NCBI GenBank assembly: GCA_017465225.1
Contig: JAFTWQ010000043.1
Coordinates: 62,001-126,000, forward strand
Reading direction: 5' to 3'
Source of the DNA: Bacteroidales bacterium
GTDB lineage: Bacteria > Bacteroidota > Bacteroidia > Bacteroidales > UBA932
Length of the DNA: 64,000 nucleotides
Positions 45,706-56,059 of this stretch are shown here, piece by piece. The position numbers and the translations under genes were made by a program. How positions within the stretch are numbered: position 1 is the first letter of the stretch; every line of letters begins with the position of its first letter. Below the pieces are notes generated by a model. That model did no database searches and was not told the origin of the DNA. It saw only the letters and a program-made list of their open reading frames with translations.

Positions 45706-46491
45706 TTATTCCGTTACGGATGACAGTCTGACAGTTATCGAAGACCTGCTCGGAGGTACTCCCAATCCTTTCAGGATGACCTTCATCACCTCGCGTCCAT
45801 CCCCTTTTGAAGGGTCGTAAGAGATGATGATCTCTCCGGTCTCCCCTTTCTGCACTATCTCCGGTTCTGTCCTGAAAGAGAGGCAGGCAGGAAGGAAGGC
45901 ATCCTCACATTGCAGCTGAAGAGGCTTTTCTCCGATATTGATGAACCTCATCTTCTCTACAGCCCGGTCTCCGCCATGGAAAGTCACTTCAGACCTCCTG
46001 AGTCTTATTGTCCCCATCTGCACAGGCCATTCTCCCGAGAGATCGGCACCGCTTTCCACATGCACGGAAAGCCGGAGAACCGCTGCCGGATCCTGACTGT
46101 CTTCTGTATATACAAAGACCTTTCTCTCGAAACGTCCCGGATGTCCCTTCGGGTTGTAACGGACCCTTATCTCGGCCGACTCCCCTGAAGGGATCTCCAT
46201 CCTGCTCGCCGAAGCCGAAGCGCAGGAGCATGTGGACACAAGTCTTTTTATACGGATGGCATCGTCACCTGCATTCCTGAACCTGTATGTAAAGGTCCTG
46301 GGGGTATCGTCCTCATTCATCGTCCCCGCATCCAGATGTCTCGAATCAAAGTCAAATGCGGCCGAATCACGCGAAAGACGCGGCTCAGAGACGCTTTCGA
46401 CCTTTTCCCTTGGCAGAATACGGATCTGCGCAGAAACGGCCACAGAGGCCAGGGAAAGACACAAAACGGATATGAGGCTTCTGATCGTCAT
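45706..46491 (-). CDS. DUF1573-domain exported protein
   Basis: This 261-residue protein has a signal peptide (MTIRSLISVLCLSLASVAVSAQ) and two Ig-like DUF1573-type domains: the first has AAFDFDSRHLDAGTMNED and the family mark KRLVSTCSCASAS, the second repeats a degenerate version without the Cys pair. DUF1573 proteins are abundant in Bacteroidetes, and their exact role is not known. The start at 46491 follows the protease stop by one base (TAGGATG), so translation is probably coupled; the upstream Met at 46524 would lie within the protease gene. Confidence 0.85.
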   Translation of the reverse strand: MTIRSLISVLCLSLASVAVSAQIRILPREKVESVSEPRLSRDSAAFDFDSRHLDAGTMNEDDTPRTFTYRFRNAGDDAIRIKRLVSTCSCASASASRMEIPSGESAEIRVRYNPKGHPGRFERKVFVYTEDSQDPAAVLRLSVHVESGADLSGEWPVQMGTIRLRRSEVTFHGGDRAVEKMRFINIGEKPLQLQCEDAFLPACLSFRTEPEIVQKGETGEIIISYDPSKGDGREVMKVILKGLGVPPSRSSITVRLSSVTE

Positions 46492-46492
46492 C

Positions 46493-48514
46493 CTACAGCC
46501 AGCCGTTACCCTTTGCAGATTCACGTACCGTTATGACAAACCTGTCAGTCCTGCTGCCTGTAACGGAGGCCTCTGTCTGGCCTTCCTTGAGACCCTTCAC
46601 GACCATCTTGCCGTCAACGATCTCCGCAGTAGCGATACTTGTATCCGAAACAGTCACTGTAAAGGTATTTCCGTCCATATACATAGACGGAAGGGCAGTA
46701 GTCTGTCCACCCTCTGCGACATAGAGGTTAGGGAAAGTCATCTCGACTCCGGCACCCTCAATCGCCTTAAGAAGGGCATATGCATTGATCTGTCCATGTC
46801 CCATGCCGCCCTTATAGCCGTTGAGGCTGTAAGACATCAGAGGAGCAGACTCAAACAGGTCGATAACATACTTCTTATACTGTTTCTTACCGCTCATATA
46901 CTGGTCAATCGGAGTCGATGTCTCATAAAGAAGAGCCTTGAACTCGTCAGCCTTGAAATGTCTTTTCAGCTTGGCGGCATATGAAAGTCCAAGTGCAGCC
47001 ACACCGGACACATGAGGACAGGCCATCGAGGTTCCCTCCATATAACCGTATCCGCTCTCACTCACATGGAACGGAAGAGTCGAAAGTATGCATCCGATCT
47101 CTCCGATCATATGTTCGTCATCCACATAATCCCAATAATAGTCCTGATCTCCGCCCGGAGCCGAAATGGTGGTTCCAGGTCCGTAGTTGGTATAAACCGC
47201 CGGAGTGAAGTCGCCTGCAGTTGCCGCTACTGACACGAAGTCAGGGTATGCCGCAGGGTAGCTTGCCGCCGGTGCCGCTTCATTTCCACCTGCAAAGATG
47301 GCAAGTCCGCCTTCGATGACACCGTCAGGAGATCCTGCGTTATGGACGAAGTAATCCAGAGCCTTTCTTTCAAGTACATTATACATCTCCCACTCCTCGT
47401 CTGTAGAATACTGCGGGGTCCATTCATATGGATTGGCTGCACCTGAAATATATCCCCAGCTGCACTGAAGGATCACAGCGCCGTTGTCAGCCGCATATTT
47501 GATCGCCCTAACCTCTTCGAGGACCGTACCGGCATACATTCCGGAGAATATCTGACATGACATGATCTTCACACCCGGCTGAGAAGCATTTCCACCGGCG
47601 ATAGAGCTGATTCCCAATCCGTTGTTGTTCGTTGCGGCAATGACTCCGGCAACATGGCTTCCGTGACCGGAATCATATTTGTTGCTGACTGTTATGACTC
47701 CTGACTTACCCACGAAGTTGTAGCCATGCACGTCACCGGCATAGCCGTTACCGTCATTATCCTCATGAGATTTCCATATCTCATCCTCATTTACCCACAT
47801 GCTGGCCTTAAGGTCAGGATGGGTCACATCTACGCCTTCATCAAGGACGGCAACAATTATTGAAGGGTCGCCCGTGCTGAGTTCCCAAGCCTTCTCGACA
47901 TTGACATCAGCACCTTTGATGAACTTGGTAGGGCGAAGATCGCCATTGTTCACCAGATGCCACTGATCGCCGAGAAGAGGGTCATTGAAAGCGGCTGTCG
48001 ACTGCGGAGCAAGCTCGCGAAGCTTCTCGACAGTAAGAGGGACAGCCTTCTTTTCGGTAGCTCTCTTGAGGGTACGGTTGTACTCTACCCTGCTCACCTC
48101 GCCAAGCTTTGACAGGTTTGCAGCAACCTGCTCAACCGGATGCTCATCGCTGAAACGGACTATGTACCAGAGATGGAGACCTTCCTTGCGTGCCTTGTCT
48201 TCAGTACGGACATCCACAGGGAATACCCTCTCTATCTCATAACCGTCCACAAGCTCCAGGATCTCGTCCACGCTGAGGACTCCTGAACGGGTCCTTGGCG
48301 ACGATGCTCCGCTTCTTGTAAGTCCGGCCTTGTCCAGGATATCACTCACACGCGCATCAAAACGCACGAGAAGTTCGCCCTGAACGACATCCTCAGAGAT
48401 CTGAGGAGTCTTGTCTCCGGCATCAGGACCAGTCACAGGCCCGTCCACCGAGCAGGCAGTCAGGCCCATTACCAGAGCCGACGCCATGAAACATATCGTT
48501 TTTCTTATATTCAT
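46493..48514 (-). CDS. Subtilisin-family (S8) serine protease, surface lipoprotein
   Basis: This 673-residue protease has a lipoprotein signal (Cys in LTACS, about residue 21), an inhibitor-like propeptide (about 40-180) and an S8 domain (about 195-560) with a complete triad: D225 in VAVLDEGVD, H287 in GHGSHVAGV and S496 in GTSMACPHVSG. After it comes an Ig-like (Big-type) domain (about 590-665, TFTVTVSDTSIATAEIVDG). It probably cuts proteins at the cell surface, giving peptides for the SusC/SusD pair of the same operon. It shares one base with the preceding LRR gene. Domain call firm; target unknown. Confidence 0.93.
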   Translation of the reverse strand: MNIRKTICFMASALVMGLTACSVDGPVTGPDAGDKTPQISEDVVQGELLVRFDARVSDILDKAGLTRSGASSPRTRSGVLSVDEILELVDGYEIERVFPVDVRTEDKARKEGLHLWYIVRFSDEHPVEQVAANLSKLGEVSRVEYNRTLKRATEKKAVPLTVEKLRELAPQSTAAFNDPLLGDQWHLVNNGDLRPTKFIKGADVNVEKAWELSTGDPSIIVAVLDEGVDVTHPDLKASMWVNEDEIWKSHEDNDGNGYAGDVHGYNFVGKSGVITVSNKYDSGHGSHVAGVIAATNNNGLGISSIAGGNASQPGVKIMSCQIFSGMYAGTVLEEVRAIKYAADNGAVILQCSWGYISGAANPYEWTPQYSTDEEWEMYNVLERKALDYFVHNAGSPDGVIEGGLAIFAGGNEAAPAASYPAAYPDFVSVAATAGDFTPAVYTNYGPGTTISAPGGDQDYYWDYVDDEHMIGEIGCILSTLPFHVSESGYGYMEGTSMACPHVSGVAALGLSYAAKLKRHFKADEFKALLYETSTPIDQYMSGKKQYKKYVIDLFESAPLMSYSLNGYKGGMGHGQINAYALLKAIEGAGVEMTFPNLYVAEGGQTTALPSMYMDGNTFTVTVSDTSIATAEIVDGKMVVKGLKEGQTEASVTGSRTDRFVITVRESAKGNGWL

Positions 48515-50121
48515 TATTCTGAAATGTTATTCGGGTTATACTTCTTGTTCTTGTAGTGGTGATAGTAGTAGTCAAGGCTGACAGGCTCATTGTTGAATCC
48601 GGCCTGCTGGCCGTCTCTGGTCTTTCCCTCCTGCGAGAACACAAGCGAGTAAGGATACCACAGGTCAAGTTTCGGATGGTAGAGAAGCCAGTCAGGAAGC
48701 TCACCTGTAAGACGGTTGAAGTTGATGGCGAAGAAATCCGTATCCGGAAGCACCTTCGGAAGTCCTATGAGAATATCCGGAAGGGTATCGCACGCCTCGA
48801 CCTCTTCCTTTGTCCATTTCTCATGACCGGACATCGAAGGAAGTTCGCCCTGAAGATAGTTGACAGAGAGTCTGATAGTATCAAGCTTGTTCCACCTGAG
48901 GATCCTTTCCGGGAACTTCGGTTCATCGATGAGTCCTCCGACATTCTCTCTGATGTCGTTGCTGAGGTCGTAGATGGTATGACGCTGGTTGGCATTCATG
49001 ACCAGAGAGTGAAGATTCGGGAAGTTCTCCTCTGTAATCACATCAGGAAGCGTCTGGAAGCAGTTCGAGCTCAGATCCAGGTACTCCAGGTTCCTGAGGT
49101 TCTTGAAGTCCGGATGGAGGCTTGTAAGGCCATATGCACCGATGGTAAGCCTCTTGAGGTTCGTGAGCTTGGTGATATGCTCACCTGTATCAAGGCTGCG
49201 GAGGAAGTGGTTGGCGTTCGAATAGATCGCAATCTCCTCTGCCGCAGTAAGATACTGGATCTCATATGGAATCTCCTCCTGTGTATAGAACATGAAGAAC
49301 TGCACATACCTTACTCGTCCCTTGTTCGGGCCATCTTTCCATACTCTCACATTGTTCCAATGTTCCATTCTTTCTGCGGTATCCCATTCCAGATAACAGT
49401 TGAGTCCACGGCTCACCGCAAGAAGAGCGAGGGAGTCACCTGCCGGTGTATCGGCAGGGATAGGCAAGGCTGCCTTCTGGATGACCTTTATGCCTTCATT
49501 CCTGGACAATGTCACATCTTCCTTTGGAAGGAACTCTATATCCGCTACTCGCTCTGCATCACGCGAATTGACTTTCCAGTCAAAGCGCACTTTTGTATGT
49601 CTCGGGCGTGTTCCTCGATCGAGGTCAAGATCTGACTTCTTATATGAGAGCCATTTCTCAGCTCCGTCCGGAAGAATGACATCAAAATCAACGTTGGTCT
49701 TTACCTTGACTTCAAAATATCTGGACTCGTAAGCTGCAAAATCTTCTACATTGACCTGAGACTTTTCCGGTACGATCTGATACTCAAAACCAGTCTGGGT
49801 TATAGAGAAGTCCTTGTTTTCGTCTGTTTCAAGATTATGTATTCTCACAGTGCCTGTACGAGACTCGGCAACAAGTGCGGAATCAATGAGTATCGAGCAC
49901 TCTACCGATCCCCTTCCATTGGCAGGAGACACGGTAATCCATGGTGACTCAGTCATGGCAACCCAGTTTCCGGACGAGCTCACGCTTATCTGTCTCTGAC
50001 CGCCAGCCGGTCCTATTTCTATCTTGTCGGTATCGATGCCGAACTCTATTTCAGGAGTCGGCACACATGATGCTGCCGTTGCAATGATCATGGCAGCTGT
50101 TATGATTCTTTTCATATCCAT
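48514..50121 (-). CDS. BACON and leucine-rich-repeat surface lipoprotein
   Basis: This 535-residue protein has a lipoprotein signal (Cys in ATAASC), a BACON-type beta-sandwich (about 25-110, with SSSGNWVAMTESPWITVSPANG), a second, less typical beta domain (about 110-225) and leucine-rich repeats (about 285-480, LTNLKRLTIGAYGLTSLHPDFKN type, including LEYLDLSSNCFQTLPD). LRRs bind proteins, so it may hold substrate protein for the protease or a host ligand. It overlaps the protease gene by one base and follows the larger LRR gene by 16 nt. The start at 50121 or two codons later is equally possible. Confidence 0.85.
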   Translation of the reverse strand: MDMKRIITAAMIIATAASCVPTPEIEFGIDTDKIEIGPAGGQRQISVSSSGNWVAMTESPWITVSPANGRGSVECSILIDSALVAESRTGTVRIHNLETDENKDFSITQTGFEYQIVPEKSQVNVEDFAAYESRYFEVKVKTNVDFDVILPDGAEKWLSYKKSDLDLDRGTRPRHTKVRFDWKVNSRDAERVADIEFLPKEDVTLSRNEGIKVIQKAALPIPADTPAGDSLALLAVSRGLNCYLEWDTAERMEHWNNVRVWKDGPNKGRVRYVQFFMFYTQEEIPYEIQYLTAAEEIAIYSNANHFLRSLDTGEHITKLTNLKRLTIGAYGLTSLHPDFKNLRNLEYLDLSSNCFQTLPDVITEENFPNLHSLVMNANQRHTIYDLSNDIRENVGGLIDEPKFPERILRWNKLDTIRLSVNYLQGELPSMSGHEKWTKEEVEACDTLPDILIGLPKVLPDTDFFAINFNRLTGELPDWLLYHPKLDLWYPYSLVFSQEGKTRDGQQAGFNNEPVSLDYYYHHYKNKKYNPNNISE

Positions 50122-50137
50122 ATAAGTCTCCTCCTAA

Positions 50138-52759
50138 TTAAAAAAGAATGTCACAGTTTCTGATGTCCTGTGTCTTGTCATAGATCAGGATATACGCGCC
50201 CTGCTGTATCGCATAGCATACATCAGATGCATCGAAAACGATTTCAGGATTATCACTGATGTCAAGATAATAGCAGATGGTGGAAATGGTATCCTCAATC
50301 TTTCCAAGGTTGTTGGAACCGATATAGAAACCGCGAAGTCCACGGTGCTGATAGATTCCCTCCGGCCAATCCGAAAGACATCTCTCTCCGTTCTCGTCAC
50401 GCTGTCCTCTGATAGCAAATACCGTAAGATACTGGCTGTCAAGAGGTCCCCAAGGGAACTCGGAGAACTGGTTGTATGAAAGCTCGACACCATACAGATA
50501 AGGCATGTTTCCGGCATGCATTTCCCAAGGAAGCTTCTTCAGATCATTGTAAGAGAAATCAAAAGACTGAAGCTGTATCGCATTTTCATAATCAAACGAG
50601 CCTTCCGGCACTTCATTTATGTTACAGCCCCTGAAATTGATGTTCATGATCTTGGAGTTTGACTTTGCAAGCTCCACCGGATACTTGGTGAACTCCGGAT
50701 TGTTCGTTATGGTAAGCGTCTGGACATATACTCCCCTGAAATCTTCCGGGAACGAACTGATATGGTTGTATGAGAAGTCTATCGACACGATCGCATACAT
50801 CGACTCTGCATCGAAGATGTTCGGGAACTGTGTGAACCTGTTGTTCCTTACAGAGAACGTCTCGGCATCTTCCATATAGCAGAACACTCCGTTTTCATCC
50901 ACAGGGAATTCAGAGAGCATATTGTTGTCGAAATATATCTGCACCGGCTTGATGTCATTGCCCCATGCCTCTTCGATCGTATGGATCCTGTTAGAAGAGA
51001 AATCGATCATGCCGAGTTTCTTCATGTTCTTTATCTCGCGAGGAACCACCTCGAGATTATTCTCGTTGAGGTAAATGATCTGAAGTTTCTCACGTGATGG
51101 GCCGTTAGCCAGACCCTTGAATCCTTTCAGCAGTTCTTCTGCGCTCCACTGCCTGTTGTTCGCCAGATTGACAAGCGCAAGATTCGGCATTCTGGTTATA
51201 GCCATAGGGAACTCCTTCATCTTCGGACAGTTGTAGATCTCCACATCTGTACATGAAATGAGGTTGGCGACCTCATCAGGAAGAGTTTCCAGCTCACCGT
51301 TTGCAATGAACAGCTGCTCAAGCTTCGTAAGGTTGCCGATCTCTTTAGGAAGGCTCTTGAGTCCGTTGTTGATCTTGCCTGAGATCATATCCATAGGACG
51401 TATCCTCATCTTTCCTGTTCCCTTCTCAATGATCTCGTCCTCACCCATTGCCTCATACATCGACATCTCCGGTATCGAGATGCCGTTCTCCGCAAGTGCC
51501 CTTGCTATCGGTTCAGACACCTGGGTAGGCACATGGACTGTCTTAAGATACTCCGAATGCCTTTCCATGCGCTTTGCGGTACCGGCGCCCTTCGGAACGG
51601 TAGGGTCATATCCTATGAGATTGCCGTCATTGTGATTTCCAAGATACAGCTCGACAAGCTGGGTGAGCTGTCCAAGAGCAGGCGACATGTGGCCATGGAA
51701 TCCGAATTCGCTGAGGTTGACCAACGCCACTCGTCCGTTTGAATGGAGAGAGACGCCCGGCTGATTTCCCCAGAGGTCGGGATCCTTGTTGAAGTCCCAG
51801 TTGCATCCGCGAGGATGATCCTCACCCACATAATACCAGTCCTGTCCGTTAAGCGACTTCCAGATTTCGTAAAGGGCATAATAATCCTTTATATATTCGT
51901 CGCTTTCATGAAGTCTGACAGGCACATCAGCCTCTGTGGTGACATTGTCTTCCACAGTAAACACTGCATCTTTCCTTATATCTGACGATGCCTCAAGAAG
52001 TTTCCTGCCGCTGTCATAAACGCTGTATGATACGATCTGATACTCACCAGCCCTCAAAGAAAGCAAGGTATCACATACGCTTGACGAGGTCTGATAGCCG
52101 TCTGTTGGATCATCATTGTCCTCGAAGTGGATGTCGAACTTAGCCGGAAGCATTTCAAATGAGGTCGTGGTGTTTCCTGTCTTCACAGATACCGACATGA
52201 ACCTGATCTCATCGAATGTATACTGCCTGGTAGCAGCTCTTGTAGATGGCTGACCGGTAAAGTCAGACATATCCTTGACAATGCTGAACCTGACTTTTCC
52301 GCGCTCGACCACATCAGCAAGAAGGTCATGGACACACAGGCCGCCGGCCTGCACTGTAAAGGCTGAAAGGTCACCTGTCGGTGTACCGTCATATACAGGC
52401 TGGTCCTCCTTGTCATACAGAGAGAATGTCAGCACCTGATATTCTCCTGCAAGGAGCTTCAGCTTATCGCTCCTGAGGCCGAACTCGGCAGCCTCATCAT
52501 TGGACGCATTCATAACCAGCGTCTGGGAGATGAGATTATCTTCAAATCTCAATGTCACCTTCACTTTGGCCACATCCCTGAGATATTCGAGCTGTGCTGC
52601 CCTTGTACCGGGGTATGAAGCCGCCTTGTAAAGCTTGAACTGCACATATCCGTAGTCGGTCTCACGATAGTCAGCAAGTTCCTCCTGCTGACATCCTGAG
52701 ACAATGAGTGCTGCCAGAAGTGCAATGCTCAATAATATATATCGCTTTAAATATTTCAT
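50138..52759 (-). CDS. DUF4458 and leucine-rich-repeat surface lipoprotein
   Basis: This 873-residue lipoprotein (Cys in LIVSGC, about residue 23) has two DUF4458-like domains in tandem (about 35-165 and 165-300, sharing the pattern KLLAGEYQVLTFSLYD / SLRAGEYQIVSYSVYD) followed by a long LRR solenoid (about 350-850) with the repeat pattern L..LPKEIGNLTKLEQLFIANGE. DUF4458-LRR proteins appear in several Bacteroides surface loci without a known role. In this operon it stands between a BACON-like lipoprotein and a second LRR lipoprotein. Likely function is protein binding at the surface; the ligand is unknown. Confidence 0.85.
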   Translation of the reverse strand: MKYLKRYILLSIALLAALIVSGCQQEELADYRETDYGYVQFKLYKAASYPGTRAAQLEYLRDVAKVKVTLRFEDNLISQTLVMNASNDEAAEFGLRSDKLKLLAGEYQVLTFSLYDKEDQPVYDGTPTGDLSAFTVQAGGLCVHDLLADVVERGKVRFSIVKDMSDFTGQPSTRAATRQYTFDEIRFMSVSVKTGNTTTSFEMLPAKFDIHFEDNDDPTDGYQTSSSVCDTLLSLRAGEYQIVSYSVYDSGRKLLEASSDIRKDAVFTVEDNVTTEADVPVRLHESDEYIKDYYALYEIWKSLNGQDWYYVGEDHPRGCNWDFNKDPDLWGNQPGVSLHSNGRVALVNLSEFGFHGHMSPALGQLTQLVELYLGNHNDGNLIGYDPTVPKGAGTAKRMERHSEYLKTVHVPTQVSEPIARALAENGISIPEMSMYEAMGEDEIIEKGTGKMRIRPMDMISGKINNGLKSLPKEIGNLTKLEQLFIANGELETLPDEVANLISCTDVEIYNCPKMKEFPMAITRMPNLALVNLANNRQWSAEELLKGFKGLANGPSREKLQIIYLNENNLEVVPREIKNMKKLGMIDFSSNRIHTIEEAWGNDIKPVQIYFDNNMLSEFPVDENGVFCYMEDAETFSVRNNRFTQFPNIFDAESMYAIVSIDFSYNHISSFPEDFRGVYVQTLTITNNPEFTKYPVELAKSNSKIMNINFRGCNINEVPEGSFDYENAIQLQSFDFSYNDLKKLPWEMHAGNMPYLYGVELSYNQFSEFPWGPLDSQYLTVFAIRGQRDENGERCLSDWPEGIYQHRGLRGFYIGSNNLGKIEDTISTICYYLDISDNPEIVFDASDVCYAIQQGAYILIYDKTQDIRNCDILF

Positions 52760-52779
52760 ATCTTGTATTTACTTTCTGA

Positions 52780-55125
52780 TTACTCTGACAGGTCCAATGT
52801 ACATACAAGCGCAAGGACTACAGTATTGTCTGAATTATAGAACAGGATGTTTCCTCTTTCATATGTCGATGCCGAACCTTCTTCAAGGCTCATGTATATA
52901 TCGACACCACCCTCAAGAAGATCGAAGCGTCCTGCAGTTTCATCATAGTTCAGATCATTGACCCTGAATATGTTACGTTTCACATATGGATTAGGGGTAT
53001 ACATTACGGCTGTAGCCGGAATGGATATCCTCATCGGCATGCCCATCATACGGTAAGTAAGGTGGTAGATAGGAGCATAATACTCGCAGTACTGGTCAAA
53101 AAGCGGTCCTTCAGTCACTTCTTCAAGTGTAGCACCGACCATCTCCGCATATTGAGCGGATTCTCCGATGAATTCCACTTCTGTCGCCTCTCCGATTGCC
53201 TTCTTCGGATCATATACGGACTCCACGATGGCAAGCGCATTGTCAGCGGCATCATAGAACACAACATATCCGGTTGTAGAGGAAGCAGTCGGAGCGACAT
53301 CATCTTCTCCCGCATACATTCCCACCATACCATATGTCAGTGTCTCGGAAAGCTCCATGAAGCGAATCCAGCAGCTGCTGTCGGAAGTCACGTCCTGTCT
53401 CGAACTGTCATAGACCTTGTACGAAGAATATGGGACTGCAAAGAACATGTTTGCCTTATCGCGCGCGTAAATATTATTATAGGTCAAGGTATAGACATGC
53501 TCGGTAGTGCCGAAATACTTCTGAAGAAGCTTGACCTTGGATCCTGTAACCTTTGCAAAGGAAGCACCTGCAGCCGCCATTTCTTCCTCTGAAGAAGCCA
53601 TTGTGATATATGGCATATTCCTGCCGAACTGGACTACCGGAACGACATAGTCACTGTACTCTTCCTTGACATCACCGGAAGGTGTGAAGAGTTCCTCTGC
53701 CGCAGGCCAGTCATATCCCCTGTCGAATATCACATATGCATAGCGGTCCTCTTCGGAAATATTCTCACTTACAGTTATGCTGACACTTCTTGACTGAAGC
53801 ACATCGGCATCCTTTGATGAATCGTATGCAGTCTTCTCTATCACAAGCCATTCCGGAGCCTTTCCGGTGATCTTTCCGTCCGACACCTCGACTGCATACA
53901 TGTCTGCATCCGCATGTCCGAAGATAGTTCCCGTAGCTGCAGGAGTGCTGTAACCTGTAAGTATCCTGACATTTCCTGCATAACTGTACCAGAGTTCTGT
54001 CAAGGACATGTCGAGAGTGTAATACGACAGTTCCTTTGATGCCGGTATCGTAACCTCAAGCTCATATATGGTCTCACCCTTGAAAAGGAAGGCAAGCTTG
54101 CCTGTAGTCTCTTCGAGAGGATATTCCGACGGAACTCCCTGAAGATTGAACTCGAGCAGGCCGGCTGTCTCACCAGAAACCGAAGCCTTGAGCCACTCCG
54201 GTCCGTCAAGAGTCCAGTCGCACTTTGAATCGACCTTGACAGGAAGTCTGAAATCGCTTCCCGGCCAGACGAGTCTTACCTTCTGGACCGGTTCTTCAGT
54301 ATACAGGTAACCGCCTCCATCAGCAAACATGAACTCGCCGTTATCATCAAGACGGACGGCATATACAGCAAGATCGCGGCATGAAGGGATCGATACCTCG
54401 AACTGCTTCAAAGTCTCGCCTCCATCCTTGAAGACAATGTTTCCTGACGCGGCATCGAGCGATGCTCCGGTGAGAACCACGTCCACGATACCTACTGTTG
54501 TTTCAGGGACATTACCCTCAAGCCATGCCGGAAGTTCCATTGACCACTCGCAGTTTGCCTCCACCCTTACCGGAAGCCTGAAATCAGTATCAGTCTCGGA
54601 CCAGAGAAGAGAAGCAGAAGAAAGCTCCGCAGTCTCATATACATATGTTCCGTCATCGTTCATGACAAATGCGCCGTTCTCGACCTTCGCAGCATATACC
54701 GCCAATGCCCTTGCCTTTGCAGGACGCATGTATTTCGCGATCACCCTGGATTCTCCACCCATTGTCAGGGTCACATCGCATGAACGGTTCTTATCGAACT
54801 CCTCTGCCTCGGAAACGCCTATCTGGACTGTCACAGGGGTCTTCTCACCAGCTGCGACCTTGCCGGAAACCTTGTCAACCTTAAATGAGTTGTCGCTGAT
54901 CCAGAACCACTGAAGATTCTCCGACGGAACGGACACCTCCCAATCGGCATTCGCCTCGAATGAAAGAGTCAAGGTGCTGCCTGGAGCGACATTGCTGTCC
55001 TGTACCAGTTCAGGGAATATCGGGGTTATCTTTACCGGAGGTTCCGGCTCTTTGCATGAGCTGATGACCAATGCAGTTCCCAGCATAAGGACTGCCAACA
55101 TTCTGAATGTATTCATGATTTTCAT
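52780..55125 (-). CDS. Multi-domain BACON-like surface lipoprotein
   Basis: This 781-residue lipoprotein (Cys in VISSCKEP, about residue 24) is built of several Ig-like domains. The first (about 35-130) is BACON-like (NADWEVSVPSENLQWFWISD). Two further domains (about 140-255 and 255-370) repeat each other: LAVYAAKVENG/LAVYAVRLDDNG, DFRLPVRVEANCEWSMELP/DFRLPVKVDSKCDWTLDGP. The rest (about 400-781) is beta-rich without a family I can name surely; it may be of the DUF5003 type. Position after DUF4984 and before the LRR proteins suggests a surface scaffold or ligand-binding part of the uptake complex. Confidence 0.75.
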   Translation of the reverse strand: MKIMNTFRMLAVLMLGTALVISSCKEPEPPVKITPIFPELVQDSNVAPGSTLTLSFEANADWEVSVPSENLQWFWISDNSFKVDKVSGKVAAGEKTPVTVQIGVSEAEEFDKNRSCDVTLTMGGESRVIAKYMRPAKARALAVYAAKVENGAFVMNDDGTYVYETAELSSASLLWSETDTDFRLPVRVEANCEWSMELPAWLEGNVPETTVGIVDVVLTGASLDAASGNIVFKDGGETLKQFEVSIPSCRDLAVYAVRLDDNGEFMFADGGGYLYTEEPVQKVRLVWPGSDFRLPVKVDSKCDWTLDGPEWLKASVSGETAGLLEFNLQGVPSEYPLEETTGKLAFLFKGETIYELEVTIPASKELSYYTLDMSLTELWYSYAGNVRILTGYSTPAATGTIFGHADADMYAVEVSDGKITGKAPEWLVIEKTAYDSSKDADVLQSRSVSITVSENISEEDRYAYVIFDRGYDWPAAEELFTPSGDVKEEYSDYVVPVVQFGRNMPYITMASSEEEMAAAGASFAKVTGSKVKLLQKYFGTTEHVYTLTYNNIYARDKANMFFAVPYSSYKVYDSSRQDVTSDSSCWIRFMELSETLTYGMVGMYAGEDDVAPTASSTTGYVVFYDAADNALAIVESVYDPKKAIGEATEVEFIGESAQYAEMVGATLEEVTEGPLFDQYCEYYAPIYHLTYRMMGMPMRISIPATAVMYTPNPYVKRNIFRVNDLNYDETAGRFDLLEGGVDIYMSLEEGSASTYERGNILFYNSDNTVVLALVCTLDLSE

Positions 55126-55145
55126 AATTCTTTCGTTTAAGTCGT

Positions 55146-56048
55146 TTACATACCTTCTTCTCTCATAAGACGATCAGCCTCTTCATCACTGATCCACTCC
55201 ATGATATTATAAAAATGTCCTACAGTACCGACCGGCACTCCAAGATTCTCCACATAGACCTCGACCCAAAGATATAGGTAGCTTCCACATGGATAGAACA
55301 CAGAATCATAGAGCGCACTGTTGGTGACGAGTATCTTGTCGTCTCCGTGTGCCGTTCCGAAGAAAGAGCCCTCGTCACTGGCAACCTGATCCGGATCCAT
55401 AGTGACAAACGGCTTCATAGGATCAGCAGTGTTGAACCTCATGGTAACGTCATAGCCGTCATTGATCCAGTTACGGCAGATGATCATGTTTTCCTCTGTC
55501 GGATGCTTCTCTGTATACACCAGCCTCTGATAAGAGCCTGTGATGCTGTAATCATAAAGGAACATGGATGTGAGTACGCAATAACCGGTGAAGCTGTTTA
55601 TGTCAAACGGACAGCTTTTCATCAATACGGCCTTGGCCTGCCTGCCGTAGAGAGGCATTTCCAGTTTGTCGTTCATCACAAGCTGGAGAGTGAAGCCGAT
55701 TGAATCGGTAGCATCGATATTATCGTAGAATCCATGAACAAGGACATCCGCACGTGTCTCGCCTGCCTTGATGGTCACTGTATTGGACTGAAGACGATAA
55801 TGATGGTTCTCAATAGCGTTGCTTCCCTTGTCGATGACCTCGACACCGAAAGTACGGTCATAATCCCTTACGACGGTCGATACCACAGGAATGCTGAAAT
55901 ACTCGACATCCTTCTGCACCGGATATGTCGCCAGAGTATCCGCGAACATGACATATTCCGCATCGTCGTATGTCACATATCTTTCCTGGCAGGCAGATGA
56001 AAGTACCGCGAAGAGAGGAATTGCAATATATCTTAAAATATGCTTCAT
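55146..56048 (-). CDS. DUF4984-type surface lipoprotein
   Basis: This 300-residue lipoprotein (Cys in LSSACQ, about residue 20) has an N-terminal DUF4843/Calx-beta-like sandwich (about 30-145, with ITIKAGETRADV-like strand VTIKAGETRADVLVHG) and a C-terminal domain with FTGYCVLTSMFLYDYSITGSY that fits DUF4984. Such proteins follow SusD in many RagAB-type loci and are thought to sit beside the SusC/SusD complex. It starts 11 nt after the SusD stop. Family call moderately sure; function unknown. Confidence 0.75.
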   Translation of the reverse strand: MKHILRYIAIPLFAVLSSACQERYVTYDDAEYVMFADTLATYPVQKDVEYFSIPVVSTVVRDYDRTFGVEVIDKGSNAIENHHYRLQSNTVTIKAGETRADVLVHGFYDNIDATDSIGFTLQLVMNDKLEMPLYGRQAKAVLMKSCPFDINSFTGYCVLTSMFLYDYSITGSYQRLVYTEKHPTEENMIICRNWINDGYDVTMRFNTADPMKPFVTMDPDQVASDEGSFFGTAHGDDKILVTNSALYDSVFYPCGSYLYLWVEVYVENLGVPVGTVGHFYNIMEWISDEEADRLMREEGM

Positions 56049-56059
56049 ATATCTATTCT

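Noticed and set aside
48556-49635. 359-codon open frame opposite the BACON-LRR gene
   Set aside because: It lies wholly antisense to a well-supported gene, has no domain, signal or spacing of its own, and reflects the codon bias of the LRR gene.
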